Origin: an uncultured Bacilli bacterium | GTDB lineage: Bacteria > Bacillota_I > Bacilli_A > RF39 > UBA660 | DNA length: 9,564 bases | Direction of reading: 5' to 3' | Assembly: GCA_947625395.1 (NCBI GenBank) | Contig: CANQOD010000034.1 | Location: 1-9,564, forward strand | Shown: one piece after another, positions 1-7,501 of the stretch | Layout of the letters: each line of letters opens with the position of its first letter | How positions within the stretch are numbered: position 1 is the first letter of the stretch | The notes under the pieces: model-generated | What the model was told of the DNA's origin: nothing | Database searches by the model: none | Seen by the model: the letters and a program-made list of their open reading frames with translations, nothing else | Translations under genes and position numbers: made by a program

Positions 1-117
1 ATCTTATTATTAAAAAAATAACTACTAAATAAGGTTCTTAAAAATCCCATTCTCCTTTCCCTTTTTGAGTTTTTTTAAACATTATAAAACTGGGCTTGAA
101 GAAAAAAATGAAAAAAT

Positions 118-147
118 TTGACAAAACGTAAAAGAAAAACATATAAT
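118..147 (+). promoter_or_regulatory. Sigma-A-type promoter for the T-box/editing-protein unit
   Basis: A perfect -35 box TTGACA lies at 118-123 and a perfect -10 box TATAAT at 142-147, with an 18-nt spacer. Transcription should start near 153-156, just upstream of the T-box leader. The preceding 117 bases are A/T-rich and show no gene or other signal I can name. Confidence 0.85.
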
Positions 148-153
148 AGAAGT

Positions 154-425
154 AACAAGCAAAGAAAAAGAAAAGTAAATAAAGAACTTTGGCACAGCAA
201 GTCTAGAAAGATGAGAGCTAGATACAAAACTTTATTGAAAGAACACTTTGGAGCTGCTTACCGAACAAGATTTTCTTAAGTAGATTAAGCCGGTTGGTAT
301 GCCGTTATCTAATACTAGATTTATTTGAATCGAAAAAGTGGTCTATGTGAATAGACAAATTGGGTGGTACCGCGGAATCAAAAATGAAAGACTAGTTTCG
401 TCCCATGGGGATAACTAGTCTTTTT
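154..425 (+). promoter_or_regulatory. T-box riboswitch leader, probably alanine-specific, upstream of the tRNA-editing gene
   Basis: T-box leaders bind uncharged tRNA: a specifier codon in Stem I pairs with the anticodon and a bulge pairs with the tRNA CCA end, which stabilises an antiterminator. Here the T-box motif GGGTGGTACCGCG is at 362-374, and the matching CGTCCCA follows at 399-405. Stem I holds an AGTA (174-177), a GAGAG element (213-217) and a 3' strand with GGAGCTGCTTACCGAA (249-264). A stem III-like element ends in CCGTTATC (302-309). Between stem III and the motif are linker hairpins, including GTCTAT/ATAGAC (341-346, 351-356). The specifier is inferred to be GCT (Ala), because a GCT occupies the equivalent place in the second T-box upstream of alaS. 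Two overlapping GCT triplets occur here, at 252-254 and 255-257, so the exact position is uncertain. CTG, TGC or CTT readings are not excluded. Confidence 0.92.
387..425 (+). terminator. T-box-controlled intrinsic terminator
   Basis: An 11-bp perfect stem, AAAGACTAGTT (387-397) with AACTAGTCTTT (413-423), is followed by a short T-run. The loop carries CGTCCCA, the 3' strand of the antiterminator, so the hairpin and the antiterminator cannot both form. This is the canonical T-box transcription-attenuation layout: low tRNA charging should allow read-through into the downstream editing gene. Confidence 0.9.
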
Positions 426-436
426 ATATTGAAACG

Positions 437-442
437 AAAGGA
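437..442 (+). promoter_or_regulatory. Ribosome binding site that places the start at 452
   Basis: AAAGGA lies 9 nt before the ATG at 452. The nearer in-frame ATG at 443 overlaps the Shine-Dalgarno and is too close. This good site shows that translation should begin in the 452 frame, which makes the early stop at 479-481 a real problem for the gene. Confidence 0.7.
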
Positions 443-451
443 ATGATAAAA

Positions 452-1055
452 ATGGAAAGTATTTCCAAATTACCCAATTAACCAAACCACTTTAAAAAAA
501 ATTAAAATTGCGAAAGAATTTATTGCTTCCTTAGCAACAAAAGGCGTTCATTATAACTATTGTATCAAGCATCAAGAAGTTCTAGGTTGCGATGAATCAA
601 GACGTTATTATCAACGCTTTTCCTACTACATTGGTAACAACTATTGCATTTGTAAAAACTTATTATTGCAAGAAAGAAAAGGAGAAAAAAGAAAGTTCTT
701 AGTTATTGTCAGTGATGAAAAACAAGTAGATCTTGTTCGTTTAAAAGAACTGTATGACTTGAAAAAATTAGAGTTTTTAAAACAGGAAGACATGGAACAA
801 ATTTTAAAGACAACTCCTGGAAATGTTTCTTTGTTTTCTTTACAAAATGACCAAGAACATGCACTAGAAGTCCTAATTGATGAAGACTTATTACAAGAAG
901 AGCAACTTGCATTCCATCCTCTTTATAATGGAATGAGTTTGTTTTTGAATCCTCAGGAAGCATTAAAATTTATAGAAGCAATTGACCATCCTTATCAAAT
1001 TACGAGGATTCCTAAAAAAGAGTATGTCTATCAAAAGCAAAAAAAATCCGCCTAA
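452..1055 (+). CDS. YbaK/ProX-type aminoacyl-tRNA deacylase (trans-editing protein), with apparent +1 frameshift
   Basis: This family hydrolyses mischarged tRNA-Pro (Ala- or Cys-tRNA-Pro) in the cytoplasm after the synthetase releases it. Family-like signs are the conserved lysine in CKNLLLQ, a LVIVSDEKQVDL strand, the TPGNVSLFSL glycine turn, the LEVLIDEDLL strand and the FHP motif, arranged as in PrdX/ProX proteins. The ATG at 452 has a good ribosome binding site but reads only nine residues (MESISKLPN) to a TAA at 479-481. The family-like sequence continues in the +1 frame from 477 onward. That frame holds no ATG or GTG, and its first TTG (666) lies inside the domain, beyond the conserved lysine. 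Joining the frames at CCC (473-475) gives a 200-residue protein beginning MESISKLPINQTT. Either the gene is frameshifted (mutation or sequencing error) or it needs ribosomal slippage. An ATT start at 477 is a weaker option. It lies behind a T-box and ends at a bidirectional terminator. ProXp-ala is a guess based on the Ala-like T-box; the substrate is not proven. Confidence 0.75.
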
Positions 1056-1080
1056 AAAAGAGGACTTTCTCCTCTTTTTT
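1054..1080. terminator. Bidirectional intrinsic terminator between convergent units
   Basis: A perfect 11-bp stem, AAAAAAGAGGA (1054-1064) with TCCTCTTTTTT (1070-1080), has the loop CTTTC. T-runs on each strand let it stop the plus-strand editing gene and the minus-strand operon. It touches the stop codons of both genes (1053-1055 and 1080-1082), so the two units meet with no spare sequence. Confidence 0.85.
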
Positions 1081-2396
1081 TAAACGTCTTTATTTTTAAC
1101 CGTTTTCAGCAAACGAGTCCAAACTTTTTCATTAGAATAATTTAAAATTCCAGCTTTGTAAATGCGCATTCCATAATGAACAAAAAGGAAAATAATTCCA
1201 AGAAGCATTAGAATGGAAATCAGCAAATCAACGACTCCTATCTCCCCTAACATAAATAAGGCAGGAGACAATAAACAAGAAACAAATGGAATATACGATA
1301 AAATTCGAATGAACAAACTTCCCTCAAAGAGCGCAGCCATTATCGCTAAATAGTAGCCACTCACAGAAAGAAGCATAATAGGCATTTGAATCTGTTGAAA
1401 ATCTTCCATGTTGGTCGTAACACTAGCTAAAATTCCAGCAAGTAATGAATAAACAATAAAAGATAAAATCATCAATAAGAGGAAAAGAGGAATAAAATAC
1501 CAAAGTTTTCCAATTAAGGAAGAAGTGGCAAGACTATTCCAAACAGAACCCAACGTTGTCGATAAATTTCCTAAAAGACTCCCATTTGTTAAATAATTAC
1601 GAAGAAGAAAAGCAAGGAAAGTAAATCCTAAAAGAAGCGCTCCTTGAATAAGGACAAAAAGATTTGCAGCGGCAATTTTAGAAGCAAAATGCACTTTTGG
1701 AGATACATTAGAGATAATGATTTCCATACTACGAGTACTTTTTTCTTCACAAATATCAGCACCAATCATTTGCACTAAGAAAATAATGAGCATAAAGAAA
1801 GGCAGAATAATCATTGGGAAAATCGTTTCCATCATTGTGTTCATCTTTTCATCAAGATTTTTTTCTTGATTTAAAACGGTACGTTCAATCTGAACAGGAG
1901 CAGAAAGCTTCCCTAATACAGTCGGGTCAATCTTCTCTAAAGAAAGCGCATATTGACTCTTTACCTGATTGATTGCCTGCACAAAAACTTGATAATCTAA
2001 AGCATTCATTTTTTCATAGCTAATGAGCTTTGCTTTTAAATAATTATCTTGGTCTATCTGAAAAACAACTAATATTTGGTTCTCCTTTTTCAGCTTTTTC
2101 GTTTCTTCCGTTTCTGTTTTTTCACTAATAGCTATTTGATATCTTGTGTTTTCTCCTGCAGTATATTCACTAGAGTTCAAAAAAGAAGCAAAAGAAGAGG
2201 CAACTTGTTTCGTTTCGTCAACAATCACAATTTTCTCTGTCGAATCAAAATCTCCTCCAAAAAAAGTAACAATTTTATCAACATTGAGGAAAAAGAGAAG
2301 TAAAATTGCAAATAAAATATTCACTCCAATAAACCATTTCGATTTAATCTTCTTATTCAAACTCATTTTTGTTAAATACCAAAATTTTTTACTCAT
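1080..2396 (-). CDS. ABC-2 type transporter permease, NatB/YhaP-like
   Basis: The 438-residue membrane protein is the likely export partner of the ATPase encoded just upstream. It has one N-terminal transmembrane helix (about 22-38) and a long polar, presumably extracytoplasmic segment (about 40-190). A C-terminal block of about five helices follows (near 191-213, 240-265, 299-324, 337-357, 385-408). The stretch EEKSTRSMEIIISNVSP (217-233), just after the second helix, is typical of the NatB/YhaP branch of ABC-2 permeases. The start ATG overlaps the ATPase stop by 4 bp (ATGA) and is preceded by AGGTGG. NatAB exports sodium in Bacillus, but many relatives have no proven substrate. Antibiotic, peptide or lipid export is equally possible, so I give no substrate. 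It is the last gene of the operon and ends in the bidirectional terminator. Confidence 0.88.
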   Translation of the reverse strand: MSKKFWYLTKMSLNKKIKSKWFIGVNILFAILLLFFLNVDKIVTFFGGDFDSTEKIVIVDETKQVASSFASFLNSSEYTAGENTRYQIAISEKTETEETKKLKKENQILVVFQIDQDNYLKAKLISYEKMNALDYQVFVQAINQVKSQYALSLEKIDPTVLGKLSAPVQIERTVLNQEKNLDEKMNTMMETIFPMIILPFFMLIIFLVQMIGADICEEKSTRSMEIIISNVSPKVHFASKIAAANLFVLIQGALLLGFTFLAFLLRNYLTNGSLLGNLSTTLGSVWNSLATSSLIGKLWYFIPLFLLLMILSFIVYSLLAGILASVTTNMEDFQQIQMPIMLLSVSGYYLAIMAALFEGSLFIRILSYIPFVSCLLSPALFMLGEIGVVDLLISILMLLGIIFLFVHYGMRIYKAGILNYSNEKVWTRLLKTVKNKDV

Positions 2397-3283
2397 TTTG
2401 CACCACCTACTTTCTCAATGAAAATCTCATTTAAAGTGGGTTCTTTCGCCTCAAACTTCCAAATATTCTTTTTTTGAATCGCCTGGAATACTTTTTTGAC
2501 GACCTCTTGATTTTCAATATGTAAAATCCATTGATTTTGAATGTGTTCTATTTTTTGAATCCCCTTAATTTTTTCAAAATCACTCTTTTCAACATCACCA
2601 ATAATTTCAATTTGCTTAATGCCATATTCCTTTTTTATTTCCTGTAAACGACCAGCTAAAATTGGCTTGCCTTTGACTAATATGACCAGCTTATCGCAGA
2701 ATTCTTCAATGTATTCCATCTGATGAGAGGAAAAAATAATCATACAACCTTCTTTTTTTAAATCGTAGATAGCTTCTTTTAACATTTTGACATTTAACGG
2801 GTCAAGTCCCGTGAAAGGTTCATCTAAAATTAAAAGTTTTGGATGATTCATAATCGCACAAATAAACTGAATTTTTTGCTGATTTCCTTTAGATAATTCT
2901 TTAATTTTTCGTGTTTTATAGGCAAGAATCTCAAATCTTTCTAACCAATAATCCAGGGCTTTTTCCACCTCGTCTTCAGACATATTTTTTAAAGCCCCAT
3001 AAAATCTTGCTTGGTCTTCGACGGTTAATTTCGTCAGTAAGCTTCTCTCTTCAGTCACAAAGCCAATCGAATCGGTTTTCGTATAATCAATCGGGTTCCC
3101 ATCTAATGTTACAGTTCCTTTATTCGCAGAAATCAAGCCCATAATGATTCGGAAAGTCGTCGTTTTTCCTGCACCATTTTCACCTAAAAGGCCAAAAATT
3201 TCTCCATCATCGCAGGAAAAAGAAAGTCCATTCAAAGCTTGAACAGAACCATAATTTTTATAGATATTTTCAACTTTTAGCAT
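2393..3283 (-). CDS. ABC transporter ATP-binding protein, NatA/YhaQ-like
   Basis: A 296-residue cytoplasmic ATPase powers the adjoining permease. All nucleotide-binding motifs are intact: Walker A GENGAGKTT (34-42), a Q-loop-region variant GFVTEERSLL (74-83) in the style of YhaQ, signature LSKGNQQ (130-136), Walker B LLILDEP (150-156), D-loop GLD (159-161) and the H-loop histidine (187). The C-terminal part, beyond about residue 215, ends in EPTLNEIFIEKVG and matches the accessory domain usual in this drug/sodium exporter branch. The start is supported by a very strong GGAGGAG ribosome binding site a few bases upstream. It begins only 18 bp after holA, so co-transcription is likely, although a transporter has no evident functional link to alaS/holA. 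The substrate is unknown. Confidence 0.93.
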   Translation of the reverse strand: MLKVENIYKNYGSVQALNGLSFSCDDGEIFGLLGENGAGKTTTFRIIMGLISANKGTVTLDGNPIDYTKTDSIGFVTEERSLLTKLTVEDQARFYGALKNMSEDEVEKALDYWLERFEILAYKTRKIKELSKGNQQKIQFICAIMNHPKLLILDEPFTGLDPLNVKMLKEAIYDLKKEGCMIIFSSHQMEYIEEFCDKLVILVKGKPILAGRLQEIKKEYGIKQIEIIGDVEKSDFEKIKGIQKIEHIQNQWILHIENQEVVKKVFQAIQKKNIWKFEAKEPTLNEIFIEKVGGAK

Positions 3284-3301
3284 ATCTCCTCCATACTATT
3301 A

Positions 3302-4243
3302 TTATACACGCATAATTAATAAATCTATCAATAAATCAGAATCGATTTTTCCACTTTTCATTTCATAATCATATTGCTCAAGTAACAATAAATAAGAACG
3401 AATCGATTTTTTTGAAAAAAATCGAGCCAGTTCCTGTGTCTTTTGAACTCGATAAGGATGGTAACCCAAACGACTGGCGATTTTCTCTTTTGAATAGCCC
3501 TTTTCCATCAATGCTTTCACTTGATAGAGAGTACGAAATTGGCTTTCTAACAATCCCATCAAAGAAAGTGTATCCACTCCCATTTGTTCTAATAGACGAT
3601 AAGCTTGATAAGCTTCTTTTTTATCACGAGAAGCCAAACTTCTTGAGAATGCAAAAACAGTTTCTTCTTGTTCAGGAAGCGCAAATCGAACAAGTTCTTG
3701 AACATCTTCTTTCAAAATTTTTTTCGTTTCCATGCGATATATCTTTAATTTTTCGCATTCCATTGGAATTCTTACTTCCTCATTTTTGAGTGCTTCCAAT
3801 AAAATCTCTAGCACTCCATTTTCCAGTTCGTAACCCTTTAAAAGTCGTTCTATTTCCTCTTTTGGACTCGTCTTTAAAAGAACGACTTTTGTTTTTTCTT
3901 GAATGGCTTTCACAAGTTTTTTCTTTCGCTCATCAAATTTTTCTAATGAAAGGAGAAAAAGAACATCTTCATTTGGGTGGTCTAAATACGCTAAAAAGGC
4001 TTCCACTTCCCCTTCTTCCATCTTTCTTTTTTGGTCCGCTTCTAGAAAAAACGCATTTTTTAAAAGAACGACTTTTTTCGGAGATAAAAAGGAAATTGTA
4101 TTACTGTTTTCCAAAATGGAAAAAAGAGATGTTTCCTCTAAATCATAGGTAAATCTCTCTTCTTCTTGAAAATGATTTTCTAAAATCAACTCTTCCATTT
4201 GATTTTTGACTAAATAAGAGGGTCCCACTAATGTATAAATCAT
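3302..4243 (-). CDS. holA: DNA polymerase III subunit delta
   Basis: The delta subunit opens the beta sliding-clamp ring as part of the clamp-loader complex at the replication fork. The 313-residue length is typical. The order of segments fits HolA: an N-terminal nucleotide-binding-like fold (IYTLVGPSYLVKNQMEEL), a middle part with VLFLLSLEKFDERKKKLVKAI, and an all-helical C-terminal collar with LMGLLESQFRTLYQVKALMEKGYSKEKIASRLGYHPYRVQK and a final DLLIDLLIMRV. The usual Gly-Glu/Asp of the degenerate P-loop is GPS here, a small departure; delta does not hydrolyse ATP, so function need not suffer. The start overlaps the alaS stop by 4 bp (ATGA), with AAAGGAA inside the end of alaS as ribosome binding site. 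This suggests translational coupling. An alaS-holA pair is not the arrangement I know from model Bacilli. Confidence 0.9.
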   Translation of the reverse strand: MIYTLVGPSYLVKNQMEELILENHFQEEERFTYDLEETSLFSILENSNTISFLSPKKVVLLKNAFFLEADQKRKMEEGEVEAFLAYLDHPNEDVLFLLSLEKFDERKKKLVKAIQEKTKVVLLKTSPKEEIERLLKGYELENGVLEILLEALKNEEVRIPMECEKLKIYRMETKKILKEDVQELVRFALPEQEETVFAFSRSLASRDKKEAYQAYRLLEQMGVDTLSLMGLLESQFRTLYQVKALMEKGYSKEKIASRLGYHPYRVQKTQELARFFSKKSIRSYLLLLEQYDYEMKSGKIDSDLLIDLLIMRV

Positions 4244-6942
4244 TCAAAGAGTTCCTTTCGCAGTGTTTCTAATACCAGTTCTCTTATTTCTTCTAGATGT
4301 TTTTGACTCTTTCCTCCCCCTTGAGCAAAAGTCATACTACCTCCGCCATTTCCATTTTCTAACATACTGGCATTTTTCACTAAATAACCCGCATTCACAT
4401 GTTCATTTGTACTACGGCATAAGAAATTGACGCTTCCATCTTTTCGTTGATTGATTATAAAAACAACTCCATTTGTCAAACGATTACTGAGTGCATCAAT
4501 CATAACTTTTAAAAGTGGAATTTCTTCCTCCTGGAAAGTCAGATATAAAAGCGGAATTTCACCAACCATTTCTTTTTGTGCAAGATACTGGTCAACGTTT
4601 GCCAAACGATTCGCTTCCTTTGCATCCTTATATTGTTTTTCCAAGGTCTTCACTTCAGTTTGAATATAGGAAAGCTCGTTTTGGTTAAAGATGATATCCT
4701 TATAAGAAACAGGTTTCGAATGGTCAATCTCCACATCAAAATTCAATTGAACCCCTTCTTTTTGTGCACTTTCTAAAATTTCTTTGGCTTTCATTAAAAG
4801 CTTCATCATTTCATCATTGTAAGGTTTAATCACATCAAATAAAGTACTTTCAATACGGTCCTTTGTACAAGCTTCAATTCGGTAGACATTGCTTCCTTTT
4901 GATTCGCAAGAGAAAATGGCAAAACGTTCAGCATTTTTCGTATTACTTAAATGTGTTCCTCCACATAGCTCAATGGATTTACCCATTTTAACAACACGTA
5001 CTTCTTGTCCATATTTTTCAGTAAATAATGCCATGGCTCCTAACTCTTTTGCCTTTTCAAGAGGCATCACTTCAGTAGAGACAATGCTTCCTCTTTTAAT
5101 TTGTTCATTTACGGCTTCTTCAACAGCAATGATTTTTTCATCTGTCATTTTGCCAGAATAGGTAAAATCGAGTCTTAATCGCATTTCATCAACATAGCTT
5201 CCAGCTTGACGAATATCAGAATCTACTACAGTCTGTAAAGCATAATGAAGCATATGAACAGCACTATGATTCGCTTCAATGGCTCTTCTACGTTCTTTAT
5301 CGACAATGGCTTCGCAATCATCTCCCGTTTGAATCACTCCGTCTAATAAGCGAATTTTATGAATATTTTGACCATTAGGACCTTTAAAAACATCGACAAC
5401 TCTTGCTTTAAAATTCTTTCCAATAATCATTCCAGTATCAGAAACTTGTCCACCAGATTCCGAATAAAAGCAGGTTCTTTTTAAAATAATATAACCATCA
5501 TGGTCTAACTTCTTTTCTAAAGAATCTTTTGAAACAATTGCCAAAATATTACTCTTTAAACGATACAGTCCATAGACAAAAGTAGATTCCTTTTTAAAAT
5601 CTAAAAGTACTTTTTTCTGACTTGCCATTTGAGTCTTTGTACGGGCATTTTTCTTCGCTGTATTTCTTGCTTCTTCCATATATTTATCGAATTCTTCTTT
5701 CGAAGTTGTAAAGCCTAATTCATGTAGATATTCTTCTGTTAGTTCAAATGGGAAGCCATAAGTATCATATAATTTAAAAGCATCATTTCCACTAATCGTT
5801 CCATCTTGACTTTCTTTCGTTAGTTCTAATAAACGTTTTTCACCAGCTTCCAATGTTTTTAAAAAGAGTTTTTCTTCTTCTAAAACAAGCGTTTCAACGA
5901 CAGCTCTTTTCTCGACCAAATATGGATAGGCCTCTTTCATTAAATCAACCACCGTTGAGATAAGTTTATAAAGAAAAGGTTCTTTGAATCCTAATTGCTT
6001 TCCATAACGAACGCTTCTTCTTAACAGTCTTCTTAAAACATAGCCACGGCCAACATTTTCAAAGACGGCACCATCAGAAAGCGCGAAAGTAATCGCTTTG
6101 ATATGGTCGGCAATCACTTTAAAAGGAGTTTGTCCGTTATAAAGAATGCCTGTCATGTTTTCAAGTTTTTCCATAATTGGCTGGAATAAATCTGTTTCAA
6201 AAGAACTGTCTACATCTTGGAAAATGGTACACCATCTCTCTAAGCCTGCTCCAGTATCAATATTTTTATGAGGCAATTCTTTGTATTTTTCTCGAGGAAC
6301 TCCGTCCTTGGCATTAAACTGGCTGAAGACATTATTCCAAATTTCAATATAACGTTCTTGGTCTTCGTCTTTTCGAAACTTTTCTAAAGCTGTTCCATCG
6401 GTATCATATTTTTCACCACGGTCGTAAAAAATCTCACTATCCGGTCCACAAGGACCCTCACCAATTTCCCAAAAATTTCCATCTAATTTTACAATATGGT
6501 CCTCTAAAAAGCCTACTTCTTTCCAGGTGTTATATGCTTCTTCATCATTGGTATAGACTGTCACATAAAGCTTAGACACAGGTATCGCGAACCATTCGTC
6601 ACTCGTTAAAAGCTCAAAAGCAAACTGAATCGCTTCTTTTTTAAAGTAATCTCCAATGGAAAAATTTCCCATCATTTCAAAGAAAGTATGATGGCGTTTC
6701 GTGATGCCAACATTTTCAATATCATTGGTACGAATGCATTTTTGAATATTGACAATTCTCTTTGAATCCGGCACTACACTCCCATCAAAATACTTTTTTA
6801 AAGGAGCCACTCCAGCATTAATCCAAAGTAAACTATCATCATTGATAGGAATTAAAGGAGCACTTTCAAAATAAGCGTGACCTTTACTTTCAAAGTAAGC
6901 TCTCCACATATTACGTATCTCATTATTCGTCATCTTCTTCAT
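4240..6942 (-). CDS. alaS: Alanine--tRNA ligase
   Basis: It charges tRNA-Ala with alanine in the cytoplasm and edits mischarged tRNA. Numbering from the first possible ATG (6948), the class II catalytic core shows motif 2 (RHHTFFEMMGNFSIGDYF, 85-102), GPCGPDSEI (165-173) and motif 3 GAGLERW (233-239). RGYVLRRLLRR (301-311) begins the tRNA-recognition part. The editing domain has YSESGGQVSDTG (495-506) and the zinc-type ligands HSAVH (561-565) and CGGTH (662-666). The C-Ala domain has a glycine-rich GNGGGSMTFAQGGG (866-879). The enzyme is complete and slightly longer than the usual 875 or so. Three ATGs stand in a row (6948, 6945, 6942). I chose 6942 because AAGG then lies 8 nt upstream and the protein starts MKKMTNNEIR, the familiar AlaRS beginning; this gives 900 residues. 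The gene overlaps the preceding kinase-like gene out of frame. Control is expected from the T-box at about 8059-8254. Confidence 0.98.
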   Translation of the reverse strand: MKKMTNNEIRNMWRAYFESKGHAYFESAPLIPINDDSLLWINAGVAPLKKYFDGSVVPDSKRIVNIQKCIRTNDIENVGITKRHHTFFEMMGNFSIGDYFKKEAIQFAFELLTSDEWFAIPVSKLYVTVYTNDEEAYNTWKEVGFLEDHIVKLDGNFWEIGEGPCGPDSEIFYDRGEKYDTDGTALEKFRKDEDQERYIEIWNNVFSQFNAKDGVPREKYKELPHKNIDTGAGLERWCTIFQDVDSSFETDLFQPIMEKLENMTGILYNGQTPFKVIADHIKAITFALSDGAVFENVGRGYVLRRLLRRSVRYGKQLGFKEPFLYKLISTVVDLMKEAYPYLVEKRAVVETLVLEEEKLFLKTLEAGEKRLLELTKESQDGTISGNDAFKLYDTYGFPFELTEEYLHELGFTTSKEEFDKYMEEARNTAKKNARTKTQMASQKKVLLDFKKESTFVYGLYRLKSNILAIVSKDSLEKKLDHDGYIILKRTCFYSESGGQVSDTGMIIGKNFKARVVDVFKGPNGQNIHKIRLLDGVIQTGDDCEAIVDKERRRAIEANHSAVHMLHYALQTVVDSDIRQAGSYVDEMRLRLDFTYSGKMTDEKIIAVEEAVNEQIKRGSIVSTEVMPLEKAKELGAMALFTEKYGQEVRVVKMGKSIELCGGTHLSNTKNAERFAIFSCESKGSNVYRIEACTKDRIESTLFDVIKPYNDEMMKLLMKAKEILESAQKEGVQLNFDVEIDHSKPVSYKDIIFNQNELSYIQTEVKTLEKQYKDAKEANRLANVDQYLAQKEMVGEIPLLYLTFQEEEIPLLKVMIDALSNRLTNGVVFIINQRKDGSVNFLCRSTNEHVNAGYLVKNASMLENGNGGGSMTFAQGGGKSQKHLEEIRELVLETLRKELFE

Positions 6943-7501
6943 CATCATTACCTTCTTTCTCTAGCATCTCAAGAATTTGTCGTACTTGTTTTTTGCAATC
7001 TTCCCGGTCCCCATTATTCAATACAAAATAATCTGCAAAGGCAATCGGACCACCTTTCGCTAAGTTTTCAATTTCTGAAATATCTCTTTCTTCAATTTCT
7101 TCTAAATTAAATGGACGTTCTTTTCTTTTACCGACTCGTTTATATCTTAAATCTTTTCGTGTAACAACAGCAAGTAATTTTAGTTGATTTCCAAAAACTT
7201 CCTTTAAGATTAAGTATTCATCCCAAGAATAAAGTCCATCTAAAACGGTATCTCCTTTTTCATAAGCAGCCGTAATTTTAGGAAGTAATAAAGTGGCAAC
7301 GGCACCCATTCCTAGTTCTTTTCGAATCGCTTCGCGAAATTCTCTCTGACTCTCTGGAGTAATGGGGATTTTCTCTTCTTTCATTTTATCATAAATCACA
7401 CCACCAAAATAGATTTTGGTATATCCCTTTTGTTCTAAGTATTCCGTGACAACACTTTTCCCTGTCCCTGACATTCCGACAACGGCAATCAATTGATTCA
7501 T
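6923..7501 (-). CDS. P-loop nucleotide kinase-like protein (CoaE/adenylate-kinase-like fold)
   Basis: The 192-residue protein starts with a clear Walker A, GMSGTGKS (residues 9-16). Later come TVLDGLYSWDEY (about 85-96), an arginine-rich LID-like stretch KRVGKRKERP (121-130) and FADYFVLNNG (155-164), the usual end strand of dephospho-CoA kinase and adenylate kinase relatives. It resembles the CoaE-like/UPF0200-type ATPases but is not a standard CoaE, so the substrate is open. I chose ATG 7501 over the upstream GTG (7510) because AGGAAG lies 8 nt before it and the start then forms a 4-bp ATGA overlap with the gene before. The tail is strongly acidic (NDDEEDDE) because its codons overlap the repeated ATG/AAG start region of alaS in another frame. 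Confidence 0.75.
   Translation of the reverse strand: MNQLIAVVGMSGTGKSVVTEYLEQKGYTKIYFGGVIYDKMKEEKIPITPESQREFREAIRKELGMGAVATLLLPKITAAYEKGDTVLDGLYSWDEYLILKEVFGNQLKLLAVVTRKDLRYKRVGKRKERPFNLEEIEERDISEIENLAKGGPIAFADYFVLNNGDREDCKKQVRQILEMLEKEGNDDEEDDE

Noticed and set aside
1..117. A/T-rich left edge as a gene end, terminator or origin-like region
   Set aside because: There is no reading frame, convincing hairpin with T-run, DnaA-box cluster or repeat. It is most likely plain intergenic sequence upstream of the promoter.
260..264. CCG in TTACCGAAC as a proline specifier of the first T-box
   Set aside because: A Pro specifier would suit a tRNA-Pro editing gene, but this CCG runs into the GAA that normally closes the loop E part of Stem I. 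The alignment with the alaS leader places GCT in the specifier position. It is not fully excluded without a structural model.
666..1055. TTG at 666 as the true start of the editing protein
   Set aside because: It would remove the N-terminal half of the fold and the conserved lysine region (CKNLLLQ). There is no suitable ribosome binding site, and the family-like sequence clearly continues upstream in the same frame.
3412..4152. Plus-strand open frames opposite holA
   Set aside because: They lie wholly antisense to a well supported gene, have no ribosome binding site and resemble no family. They arise from the composition of the coding strand.
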